A stretch of 5,815 nt of DNA from Acidobacteria bacterium RIFCSPHIGHO2_01_FULL_67_28 (GCA_001766965.1 MEKM01000091.1:287-6101), one strand, 5' to 3'; shown: positions 1 to 5,415, counted from the first letter of the stretch. A program made the numbers and translations. Notes: a model not told the origin generated them from the sequence alone.

Positions 1-3
1 GGT

Positions 4-23
4 GACAGACAAGAATGTCTGTC
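4..23. repeat. Perfect 8-bp palindromic hairpin after REC-PilZ gene A
   Basis: GACAGACA (4-11) and TGTCTGTC (16-23) pair perfectly around a 4-nt loop. It lies 22 nt beyond the stop of the REC-PilZ gene A. No T-run follows in the direction of transcription, so an intergenic palindromic repeat is as likely as a terminator. The element may extend beyond the window. Confidence 0.45.
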
Positions 24-45
24 CTACTGGTGTGTGCCGCGACGG

Positions 46-774
46 TCAGGCGCTGGAGGAGAGGGAGGCCAGGGTTTTGTCGACGAACTCCGTCAGGCGG
101 CGGCGGGTGGGGTCGTCCACCTCGAACTGGACGCCGAGGCTGCGGGCGGAATGCTGGCGGACGACGCGAGCGGCGAGGCTCACTCCCTGCGCGTGGCCGG
201 GAATGGAAAACTCCAGGCGCACGGGCGAGCCGAGGGGGGGCAGCTCGGGCAGCTCCAGCAGCGCGCCGCTGGCGCTCAAGTTGATGCTCTGGCCGGTGAC
301 CTGGCGGGCGATGCCGGCGACGGCGCCTCCCTCGGCCTGCCAGCGGCACCGCATCAGCAGCGCCACGGGAGCGCGCTGGTAGCGGCGGCGCTCTTCGAGC
401 ATCAGGCCGCGGGCGGCGTTCAGGAGCTTGCCGAGCTGCTGCGCGGTCACGGGCTTGTGCAGGAAGAAGTTGATGCCGGCCTGAAAGCTGTCCTGCATGG
501 CGGTGGGCTCGGGCGACGCGGAGATGACGACCAGGGGAACGGTGGCGTTGGACTTGGAGCGGCGGATGCGCCGGGCCAGCTCCAGCCCGTCCAGCTCCGG
601 CATGAGGAGGTCGAGGAAGACGCCGTCGAATTTTTCCCGCTCGATGAGCTCGGCGGCGAGGGTGCTGCTCGCCACCAGGCGGGGCTCGGCGCCCATCTGC
701 CCGAGCACCTCGCCGAGCAGATGCAGCATGGCCTGGTCGTCTTCCACCACCAGGATCTTCGGCTTGAAGTGCAC
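46..774 (-). CDS. REC-PilZ response regulator (paralogue A)
   Basis: A 242-aa cytoplasmic response regulator with a PilZ output domain, the usual cyclic-di-GMP receptor fold. The REC domain spans about residues 5-122, with acidic pocket E11-D12-D13, phospho-acceptor D55 in FLDLLMPELDG, S85 and K107 in HKP. PilZ spans about 128-235, with the RxxxR motif R130-R134 (RRYQR) and the N/DxSxxG motif N165-S167-G170, so both phosphorylation and cyclic-di-GMP binding look intact. The GTG start at 774 is chosen because it aligns residue for residue with the neighbouring paralogue (KPKILVVEDD at positions 4-13 in both) and has a GGGAGGAG ribosome site. A longer TTG start at 858 lies inside the -10 box of the promoter and cannot be on that transcript. 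No histidine kinase or DNA-binding domain is nearby. The specific process controlled is unknown. Confidence 0.93.
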   Translation of the reverse strand: MHFKPKILVVEDDQAMLHLLGEVLGQMGAEPRLVASSTLAAELIEREKFDGVFLDLLMPELDGLELARRIRRSKSNATVPLVVISASPEPTAMQDSFQAGINFFLHKPVTAQQLGKLLNAARGLMLEERRRYQRAPVALLMRCRWQAEGGAVAGIARQVTGQSINLSASGALLELPELPPLGSPVRLEFSIPGHAQGVSLAARVVRQHSARSLGVQFEVDDPTRRRLTEFVDKTLASLSSSA

Positions 775-776
775 GG

Positions 777-784
777 CTCCTCCC
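777..784 (-). promoter_or_regulatory. Ribosome binding site deciding the GTG start at 774
   Basis: On the minus strand GGGAGGAG sits 2 nt before GTG; taking GGGAGG as the pairing core gives a 4-nt gap. This is tighter than usual but purine-rich and strong. It supports the GTG start over the upstream TTG. Confidence 0.6.
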
Positions 785-857
785 TGGCGCCACGGGACAA
801 ACTCCGGCGCGTGCGGGAAGAGTGGTCGGAACCTCTGCGGAAGAAGCGGCCGCGGCA

Positions 858-886
858 ATGATACGGGCGGCGGGCGCCGGTGTCAA
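858..886 (-). promoter_or_regulatory. Sigma-70-type promoter of REC-PilZ gene A
   Basis: On the minus strand, TTGACA (881-886) and TATCAT (858-863) are separated by exactly 17 bp. The -35 hexamer is consensus and the -10 differs from TATAAT at one position. The predicted transcript start is near 851, giving a leader of about 77 nt before the GTG at 774. The -35 box lies 10 nt after the stop codon of the upstream paralogue. The same arrangement recurs before that paralogue at 1622-1650. Confidence 0.8.
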
Positions 887-896
887 CGCCCGGCGG

Positions 897-1595
897 CTAC
901 GCCCCGCCGGGCATCCGGGCCAGGTGGCGCTCGGCAAAGCTCTTCAGGGCGTCGCGCTGCTCGGCGGTCAAACGGGCGAACTTGAGGGCGCACTGGGAAC
1001 CGCTGGCGCGCACCACCTCCGCTTTCAGGTTGAAGGGCGGCAGACCGGCGAGGGCGAAGTCGACGGTGACTTCCGTGCCCGCGGCGGGCGGGTTGCCCAG
1101 CGCCAGCAGCAGGCCGCCGGCGCTGACGTCGATGGTCTTGGCGGTGATTTTCTTGTCGGCCCACAGGCAGTGCACGGGGACGCTCAACGGCACGCGCAGA
1201 TAGCGCCGGCGCTCTTCCAGCATGGCGCCGCGGCTGGCGTTGAGCAGCCGGCCGAGCTCCTTCTGCCCGATGGGCTTGGAGAGGAAAAAGGTCACGCCCA
1301 TCTGGAAGCCCTGGGCGATGGAGCGGGTGTCGGTGTGCTCGGTGATCATGGCGATGGGAATCTTGGCGTTGGACTTCGAGTGGCGGATGAGTTTGGTGAG
1401 CTGCTCGCCGCTGAGCTCGGGCGTGTCCCAATCAAGGAAGGCGCCATCAAACTTTTCTTTGTTCAGCAGCTCCGCCGCCTTTTTGCTGCTGGCGAAACAT
1501 TTCGGCGTCGCGCCCATTGTCTTGAGCGTCGCCTCCAGTTGCCGCAGCGCGGCCGTGTCGTCTTCCACCACGAGAATCTTCGGTTTGGGCGCCAT
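897..1595 (-). CDS. REC-PilZ response regulator (paralogue B)
   Basis: A 232-aa response regulator, paralogous and colinear with the gene at 46-774; I count 73 of 134 identical residues over the REC domain and linker. The REC pocket is complete: E11-D12-D13, phospho-acceptor D55, T85 and K107 (SKP). The PilZ domain has RxxxR at R130-R134 (RRYLR) and DxSxxG at D156-S158-G161, so it should bind cyclic-di-GMP. Relative to paralogue A it lacks about 9 residues between C143 and the DxSxxG motif, and the segment after D55 is WDTPELSG rather than LLMPELDG. ATG at 1595 is preceded by GAGG with a 5-nt gap. It has its own sigma-70-type promoter and ends in TAG 10 nt before the -35 box of paralogue A, so each gene is probably transcribed separately, with possible read-through. 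The output partner is unknown. Confidence 0.95.
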   Translation of the reverse strand: MAPKPKILVVEDDTAALRQLEATLKTMGATPKCFASSKKAAELLNKEKFDGAFLDWDTPELSGEQLTKLIRHSKSNAKIPIAMITEHTDTRSIAQGFQMGVTFFLSKPIGQKELGRLLNASRGAMLEERRRYLRVPLSVPVHCLWADKKITAKTIDVSAGGLLLALGNPPAAGTEVTVDFALAGLPPFNLKAEVVRASGSQCALKFARLTAEQRDALKSFAERHLARMPGGA

Positions 1596-1621
1596 GGGAA
1601 CCTCTTCGGATGGACTCGCTG

Positions 1622-1650
1622 ATGATAGGCGTCGCGACTCCCGGTGTCAA
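1622..1650 (-). promoter_or_regulatory. Sigma-70-type promoter of REC-PilZ gene B
   Basis: On the minus strand, TTGACA (1645-1650) and TATCAT (1622-1627) are 17 bp apart. The predicted transcript start is near 1615, about 20 nt before the ATG at 1595. Both hexamers, the spacing and the CCGG following the -35 are shared with the promoter at 858-886. It begins 8 nt after the stop codon of the upstream PDZ-PEGA gene. Confidence 0.8.
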
Positions 1651-1658
1651 CGCGGGGG

Positions 1659-2963
1659 CTACTTCTTGGCTTTGGCGATGGCGAGCAGCAACGAGTCGGT
1701 CGCGCCCAGCGCCCGCAGCTTGCGCTCGGCGTCGTCGGTCAGCTCGAAGCTCACCCCGCGGTCTTTCACAATCGTCTCCAGCCGCGCCGGGGTCACCCCC
1801 GCCTCGAGCAGCTTCAGCACGTCTTCGAGCCCGAGCGTGGTCTCGGGCGGCTTAGGGGGCGGCGGCTCGGGGGGCTTGGCCGCGGCGAGCTGGACTTCGA
1901 TGGTGCGGTTCTCGCCGGCCTCAAGCGTGAGCGTGCGGTTCCACTCCTCGTACTCCTTCTTGCTCAAGCGCAGGCGGTGCTCCCCGGGCGCGAGGTCGCT
2001 GACCTTGATGCGGCCCTCGCTCGAGGTCGTGCCGCGGAACTCGTCCTCGACGTAAAACTCCGCTCCGCCTGGCTGGGCTTCAATCTGCAGTGAAGCGGTT
2101 TGCGGCGGTGGCGGCGCCGGGGCCGGCGGCGGACGCAGGCGCGCCACAACGCTGTCGAACTCGCGCACGGCGCTGACGATCTCCTGCCAGTCGCGGGCGT
2201 TCTGCCACTCGAACTTGGCGCCGGGGTTTTCCGGCAGGCTCGGGTCGACATGGAAGAAGTGATAGGTGCCGCCGCTGCGCATGCGGCCGGCGGCGGCGAA
2301 CTTCAGCTCCGCTTCGGGCAGCGATGTGCCGATGAGCGTCCACTGCCGCGCCACGGTCAGGGCGGTGCGGGGAAACTCGAAGGCGTGCCCCAGGTCTTTC
2401 GCCGGCCACTTCACTTCGAAGCGGATCGTCTCCCGGTCGACGTAGAGGTAGCCGACGCAGCCGCTGGCGGTGTGTTGGTGGGCGACGGCGATGCGGATCT
2501 GCGGGTTGGGCTCGTCGCGGACGAGCTGCACCGACCGGCTGGCGTCGATGGCGAACGTGCCGGCCGGATAGACCTCGGCGCGCGCGGCCACTACCACCGG
2601 CACGTCGTGGGGCACGCCCGCGCGCACGAACTGGAGAATGACCCGCTGGCCGACGGGCGTGGCCGTGATCTTCTTCACCAAATCGTCGCCCGCGGCCACC
2701 GGCTCGCCGTTCCAGGCCACGATGACGTCGCCCGGGCGCAAGTCGGCGCGCGCCGCCGGGCTGTTCCCGGCCACGGCCTGGACGTACACGCCTTCCCGCA
2801 GCCCCGCCGCGCGCACGCGCTCCTGGTTTTCCGCGGGGTCGGCGGGGAACTGCACGCCGATGGAGCCCGCCGGCGGCGCGGCCTGCTGCGCCGCCGCCGG
2901 CGCCCCCAGCAGTAGCCCCACCAGTGCGACCGCCAGCCCCGGTGTCATTCCGACCCCGCCCAT
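1659..2963 (-). CDS. Exported PDZ-PEGA protein with shared C-terminal domain
   Basis: A 434-aa exported protein. A signal peptide (about 1-26) has a hydrophobic core and probable cleavage in AAAQQ. Residues 34-126 form a PDZ domain (GVYVQAV, SPAARADLRPGDVIVAWNG), as in HtrA-type proteases, but there is no protease domain. Residues about 140-275 hold a domain with HQH (162-164), C169 and GYLYV (171-175), also present in the downstream-transcribed relative at 3085-4029; a PH-like fold is possible but unproven. A proline-rich linker precedes a PEGA domain (289-360), followed by another proline linker and the 58-residue C-terminal domain (377-434) ending KAKK. The ATG at 2963 has GGGAG 5 nt upstream. 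A longer GTG start at 3071 would translate through palindromes and lose the signal peptide. ATG at 2948 is a possible alternative. It is probably periplasmic or surface-associated. Its biochemical role is unknown. Confidence 0.9.
   Translation of the reverse strand: MGGVGMTPGLAVALVGLLLGAPAAAQQAAPPAGSIGVQFPADPAENQERVRAAGLREGVYVQAVAGNSPAARADLRPGDVIVAWNGEPVAAGDDLVKKITATPVGQRVILQFVRAGVPHDVPVVVAARAEVYPAGTFAIDASRSVQLVRDEPNPQIRIAVAHQHTASGCVGYLYVDRETIRFEVKWPAKDLGHAFEFPRTALTVARQWTLIGTSLPEAELKFAAAGRMRSGGTYHFFHVDPSLPENPGAKFEWQNARDWQEIVSAVREFDSVVARLRPPPAPAPPPPQTASLQIEAQPGGAEFYVEDEFRGTTSSEGRIKVSDLAPGEHRLRLSKKEYEEWNRTLTLEAGENRTIEVQLAAAKPPEPPPPKPPETTLGLEDVLKLLEAGVTPARLETIVKDRGVSFELTDDAERKLRALGATDSLLLAIAKAKK
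1662..1835 (-). repeat. Shared C-terminal domain coding copy 1
   Basis: Encodes the last 58 residues of the PDZ-PEGA protein: LKLLEAGVTPARLETIVK, then RGVSFELT, then LRALGATD and LLLAIAKAKK. It is 46/58 identical to the copy at 3088-3261 and 49/58 to the copy at 4032-4205. It appears all-helical by its leucine and alanine spacing. Confidence 0.85.
1884..2099 (-). repeat. PEGA domain coding copy 1
   Basis: Encodes residues 289-360 of the PDZ-PEGA protein, including AEFYVEDEFRGTT and DLAPGEHRLRLS, the PEGA-type beta-strand motif (here PGEH). I count 53/72 identical residues against the copy at 3283-3498, with no gaps. Confidence 0.8.
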
Positions 2964-2973
2964 TCTCACTCCC

Positions 2974-3030
2974 GTGGCACCGGCGCCTCGCCGGTGTTCA
3001 CTGTGTCCACAGGCCAGAGGCCTGTGCCAC
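2974..3030. repeat. REP-like nested palindrome with two hairpins
   Basis: Terminal inverted repeats GTGGCAC (2974-2980) and GTGCCAC (3024-3030) enclose two perfect 8-bp hairpins with 3-nt loops: CACCGGCG/CGCCGGTG (2978-2996) and CACAGGCC/GGCCTGTG (3008-3026). The layout resembles paired REP elements. No T-run follows on either strand, so it is a poor intrinsic terminator. It lies in the 121-bp gap between two genes and ends 11 nt before the start codon at 2963. Whether it is dispersed in the genome cannot be seen here. Confidence 0.6.
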
Positions 3031-3068
3031 CAAGAGGAGAATGGGCGGGGGAGGAATCTCTTCTTGGT
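3029..3068. other. Intergenic hairpin downstream of the PEGA gene
   Basis: A 12-bp stem with one mismatch (ACCAAGAGGAGA at 3029-3040 against TCTCTTCTTGGT at 3057-3068) encloses a 16-nt GC-rich loop. It begins 17 nt after the stop codon at 3085 in the direction of transcription. There is no following T-run, so it may stabilise the upstream mRNA or attenuate read-through rather than act as a classic terminator. It abuts the REP-like element. Confidence 0.45.
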
Positions 3069-3084
3069 CACAGCAGGGACCCTC

Positions 3085-4029
3085 TTACTTCTTGGCCTTG
3101 GCGATGGCGAGCAGGAGTTCCGCGGTGGCGCCCGCCTCGCGGAGCTTCCGTTCGGCTTCCTCCGTCAACTCAAAAGCCACGCCGCGCTGCTTGACAATGG
3201 TTTCCAGGCGGGCCGGCGTGACGCCGGCATTCAACAGCTTAAGGGTATCGTCGAGCGAGAGCGCGGTTTCCGGGACCGCCTCGGCGAGCTGCACCTCCAC
3301 GGTGCGGGTTTCGCCGGCGGTCAACCTCACCGTGCGGCTCCACTCCTGGTAGCCCTTGCGGGCGAGACGCAAGCGGTGCTCTCCGGGAGCAAGGTCGGCC
3401 ACCACCAAGCGGCCTTCGGCGCTGGTGGTGCCTTTGAACTGGTCGTCCACATAGAATTCGGCGTTCCCCGGCTGCGCCTCGATCTGGAGCGTCGCCGTCT
3501 TGGGGGGCTCCGGCGCGGGCGGCGGGGCTAGAGGCGCAACGGCTGTCGGCGGTGCGGCCGGCTGCACGCGGGCGAGAGCGACCTCGAAATTGTCTAGCGC
3601 CTCCAGCAGCGGCTCTGGCTGGATGAATCCGTCACGCCCTACAGCCCTGGACCCTGCCTGATAGATATGAAGGTGGTAGGGCTTGCCCTGGACAAGCCGG
3701 ATCTCGACACCGCTGTACCAGCGTTTGGCACCGGCAAACTGCGTGCGGGAGACTGAAAAGCCGTGCTCCCGATAGCGTGCCGCATTGCCGCCCCCTTCGG
3801 CATCCGTGACTTCGTACCGAATGGCGTTCCGGGAAACGTAGAGGTTTCCAAAGCACCATGTGAACTTAGGCAGGGTTTTGTGTTGGTGCCCCGCGCGGAA
3901 GAGTAGTGTGGGTTGGTCCTCCAGCTGCACCAACTCCGCCGCTTGTTGCGCCCCGACCGGCATGACCGCCAGCAGCAGGGCTGCCAGCAGTAACCCGAGT
4001 TTCGAGTTTCGCTTTTCAAGTTTCGGCAT
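3085..4029 (-). CDS. Exported PEGA protein with shared C-terminal domain
   Basis: A 314-aa exported protein. A signal peptide (about 1-28) has a basic start (MPKLEKRNSK), a leucine-rich core and probable cleavage in VGAQQ. Residues about 31-155 form a domain related to that in the 434-aa neighbour: HQH at 48-50, C59, GNLYV 61-65, IRYEV 70-74 and YHLHIY 118-123. A proline linker leads to a PEGA domain (178-249) and the 58-residue C-terminal domain (257-314). Unlike the neighbour it has no PDZ domain. The ATG at 4029 shares its A with the TAA stop of the upstream gene (TAATG), so translational coupling is likely. The open frame continues upstream through the neighbouring gene, but that part is a shadow. 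It is probably periplasmic or surface-associated. I do not recognise a function. Confidence 0.9.
   Translation of the reverse strand: MPKLEKRNSKLGLLLAALLLAVMPVGAQQAAELVQLEDQPTLLFRAGHQHKTLPKFTWCFGNLYVSRNAIRYEVTDAEGGGNAARYREHGFSVSRTQFAGAKRWYSGVEIRLVQGKPYHLHIYQAGSRAVGRDGFIQPEPLLEALDNFEVALARVQPAAPPTAVAPLAPPPAPEPPKTATLQIEAQPGNAEFYVDDQFKGTTSAEGRLVVADLAPGEHRLRLARKGYQEWSRTVRLTAGETRTVEVQLAEAVPETALSLDDTLKLLNAGVTPARLETIVKQRGVAFELTEEAERKLREAGATAELLLAIAKAKK
3088..3261 (-). repeat. Shared C-terminal domain coding copy 2
   Basis: Encodes the last 58 residues of the 314-aa PEGA protein. The start of this copy in window order, the 33 bases 3085-3117 including the stop codon, is identical to 4029-4061 in the next copy. 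This points to recent duplication or gene conversion. Confidence 0.85.
3283..3498 (-). repeat. PEGA domain coding copy 2
   Basis: Encodes residues 178-249 of the 314-aa protein, including AEFYVDDQFKGTT and DLAPGEHRLRLA. It is a gap-free relative (53/72) of the PEGA copy at 1884-2099. Confidence 0.8.
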
Positions 4030-5177
4030 TACTTCTTGGCCTTGGCGATGGCGAGCAGGAGCGTGTCGGTGGCGCCCAGCGCCCGCAGTTTGCTCTCGGC
4101 GTCCTCGGTCAGCTCGAAGCTCACCCCGCGCTCCTTGACAATCGTCGCGATGCGGGCGGGCGTGACCCCGGCTCCCAAGAGCTTGAGTACTTGCTCCAGG
4201 GTGAGTCCCACGGAGGCCGCCGGTTCGGCAGCGGCCTCGACCCGGCGCACCTTGACCGTGGTCCGGCCTTCTGCTCCGTCCACGTTCTTGGCCACAATCT
4301 CGATGTTGTTCTCGCCGGCCTGGAGCGGGACGTCTTCCACCCAGAACTCCATCGCCCGCTCCGAGCGCGGCAGCATGGCCGCCACCTGCCCCGCCACCCG
4401 CACCGCCACCACTGCCCGCGCATCCATCGCAATCCCCCGGACCGTGACTTTCTCCCCCGCCACCTGCGCCCCCGCCCCAGGCTCCAGCACCACTACCTCG
4501 GGCGCCGGAGGCGACGCAGCGCTGCTTGGTGCCTGGGCGTCCTTCGGAACCACCCACCACTTCCGTTCCCGCCTCAACTCTTCTATTGGGGTCGTGTTTA
4601 ACCGGTGGGCAAGCCGCCTTATGTCCTCCTCGGATGCTTGGTTCAAGAACTCAATGTATTCGTTCAAGTCCAGCGTTGTGGCCATAAGTGTCCCGTGCGT
4701 GCCCACACTAGCCCCGACCAAGTTGTGGATCAGTTCCATCTGTCTTCTGAGGCCATTCTCGTTGAGCGACACCGTCTTTGAGGCCCCAGGAGGCGCAGGG
4801 GGTGCTTCGATGTCCTTTAGGCCCTCCCACCATCTGCGCTGCTTCTGCAGGTCTTGTATCCGAGTCGTCTTTATCCGATACGCAAGCTTTTTGACATCCT
4901 CCGCGGTCGCTTCGTCTAAGAACGCAGCGAACTGGTCAATGTCCTCCTCCGACAAGTTCTCGACAAGCATGTAGTACTTTCCCCCGGCATCGGAGCCCGC
5001 CTTCTTCAACTGAACCATGGTCATCGTCAATTCAAAGAATCTTGCCTGTCCGTTAGCCGTAGTCTTAAGCGTAATCGCCGTTACGTTGGCCTCGAGTCGG
5101 GGGGACTGGGCCAGTACGGGAGAGACGAGGGCCAAGACCACCAGCGTCGATAAGAGTAGTTTTCCCAGGTTTCGCAT
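4029..5177 (-). CDS. Exported protein with duplicated N-terminal module, Ig-like domain and shared C-terminal domain
   Basis: A 382-aa exported protein. The signal peptide (1-23) has a core LLLSTLVVLALV and probable cleavage in VLAQS. Residues about 41-130 and 140-218 are an internal duplication: both carry an acidic helix (EEDIDQFAAFLDEATAEDVKKLA; NEYIEFLNQASEEDIRRLA), then a KTT or NTT turn and a basic helix ending in RRWW or RKWW. I do not recognise this module. Residues about 226-312 look like a bacterial Ig-like domain (GEKVTVRG, LQAGENNIEIVAKN). The 58-residue C-terminal domain (325-382) matches two neighbours, but there is no PEGA. ATG at 5177 has AGGAG 6 nt upstream and puts the signal peptide at the N-terminus. 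GTG at 5252, with a good purine-rich site, would add 25 residues before it. The gene is the first of a coupled pair with the 314-aa gene. Function is unknown. Confidence 0.88.
   Translation of the reverse strand: MRNLGKLLLSTLVVLALVSPVLAQSPRLEANVTAITLKTTANGQARFFELTMTMVQLKKAGSDAGGKYYMLVENLSEEDIDQFAAFLDEATAEDVKKLAYRIKTTRIQDLQKQRRWWEGLKDIEAPPAPPGASKTVSLNENGLRRQMELIHNLVGASVGTHGTLMATTLDLNEYIEFLNQASEEDIRRLAHRLNTTPIEELRRERKWWVVPKDAQAPSSAASPPAPEVVVLEPGAGAQVAGEKVTVRGIAMDARAVVAVRVAGQVAAMLPRSERAMEFWVEDVPLQAGENNIEIVAKNVDGAEGRTTVKVRRVEAAAEPAASVGLTLEQVLKLLGAGVTPARIATIVKERGVSFELTEDAESKLRALGATDTLLLAIAKAKK
4032..4205 (-). repeat. Shared C-terminal domain coding copy 3
   Basis: Encodes residues 325-382: LKLLGAGVTPARIATIVK, RGVSFELT, LRALGATD and LLLAIAKAKK. 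It is 49/58 identical to copy 1 although the rest of this protein is unrelated to that one, so the domain has been shuffled onto different partners. Confidence 0.85.
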
Positions 5178-5373
5178 TTGATGCTCCTGCTGATTCCAAG
5201 GATCGGGAAACTGTCCCGGTGAGGAGAAAAGCTGTAGGGGGTCGGTGTTCACGCTTCTCCCCTAATAGCCCCAATTCGGGCCCGGCTCCTGCAAAGGGAG
5301 CGCTGGACACCTGAGCCGGCGCAGAACCGACACGAAAGAGAACAAACACAAGTAGAAGAACCGACGAGGACAA
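5065..5373 (-). pseudogene. Possible remnant of a small secreted-protein gene
   Basis: From a TTG at 5373 this frame encodes 102 residues beginning SSSVLLLVFVLFRVGSAPAQ, which looks like the hydrophobic core and Ala-x-Ala-Gln junction of a signal peptide. It then runs 113 nt out of frame into the 382-aa gene, so the full frame is unlikely to be a working protein. Just upstream, an ATG overlapping the WD40 stop (ATGA at 5416-5419) starts another frame with a basic stretch, MRKEYRSVLR. A single-base shift near 5375-5385 would join this basic region to the hydrophobic core into a normal signal peptide. The most likely readings are a frameshifted relic or a base error in GGGTTT. It may also be chance. 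Confidence 0.2.
5184..5188 (-). promoter_or_regulatory. Ribosome binding site deciding the ATG start at 5177
   Basis: AGGAG on the minus strand lies 6 nt before ATG 5177. It supports this start over the GTG at 5252, which also has a purine-rich AGGGGAG before it. The signal peptide position favours 5177. Confidence 0.6.
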
Positions 5374-5415
5374 GAAACCCTTCCGGGCTCCGAAGTACGC
5401 TCCGGTATTCTTTTC

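Noticed and set aside
4..23. Intrinsic terminator for REC-PilZ gene A
   Set aside because: The stem is good but no T-run follows in the window in the direction of transcription.
775..858. TTG start at 858 for REC-PilZ gene A
   Set aside because: It lies within the -10 box of the gene's promoter, and the added residues have no counterpart in the paralogue.
34..861. Long plus-strand open frame of 275 codons opposite REC-PilZ gene A
   Set aside because: It is antisense to a gene with clear REC and PilZ motifs; long opposite-strand frames are expected at this GC content and its product shows no domain.
864..893. Hairpin CGGGCG/CGCCCG after the stop of REC-PilZ gene B as a terminator
   Set aside because: It overlaps the -35 region and has no T-run; such short GC stems are expected by chance in this sequence.
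822..1622. Plus-strand open frame of 266 codons
   Set aside because: It is the mirror of REC-PilZ gene B and its promoter; composition is Gly/Ala/Arg-rich with no recognisable motif.
2964..3071. GTG start at 3071 for the PDZ-PEGA protein
   Set aside because: The extension is encoded by the hairpin region and would bury the signal peptide 36 residues inside the protein.
2100..3531. Two long plus-strand open frames (2100-2915 and 2638-3531)
   Set aside because: They run antisense through PDZ, PEGA and intergenic palindromes; no domains and no convincing ribosome site.
5178..5252. GTG start at 5252 for the 382-aa protein
   Set aside because: It has a fair purine-rich site, but the 25 extra residues precede an otherwise normal signal peptide that has its own AGGAG and ATG; kept only as an alternative.
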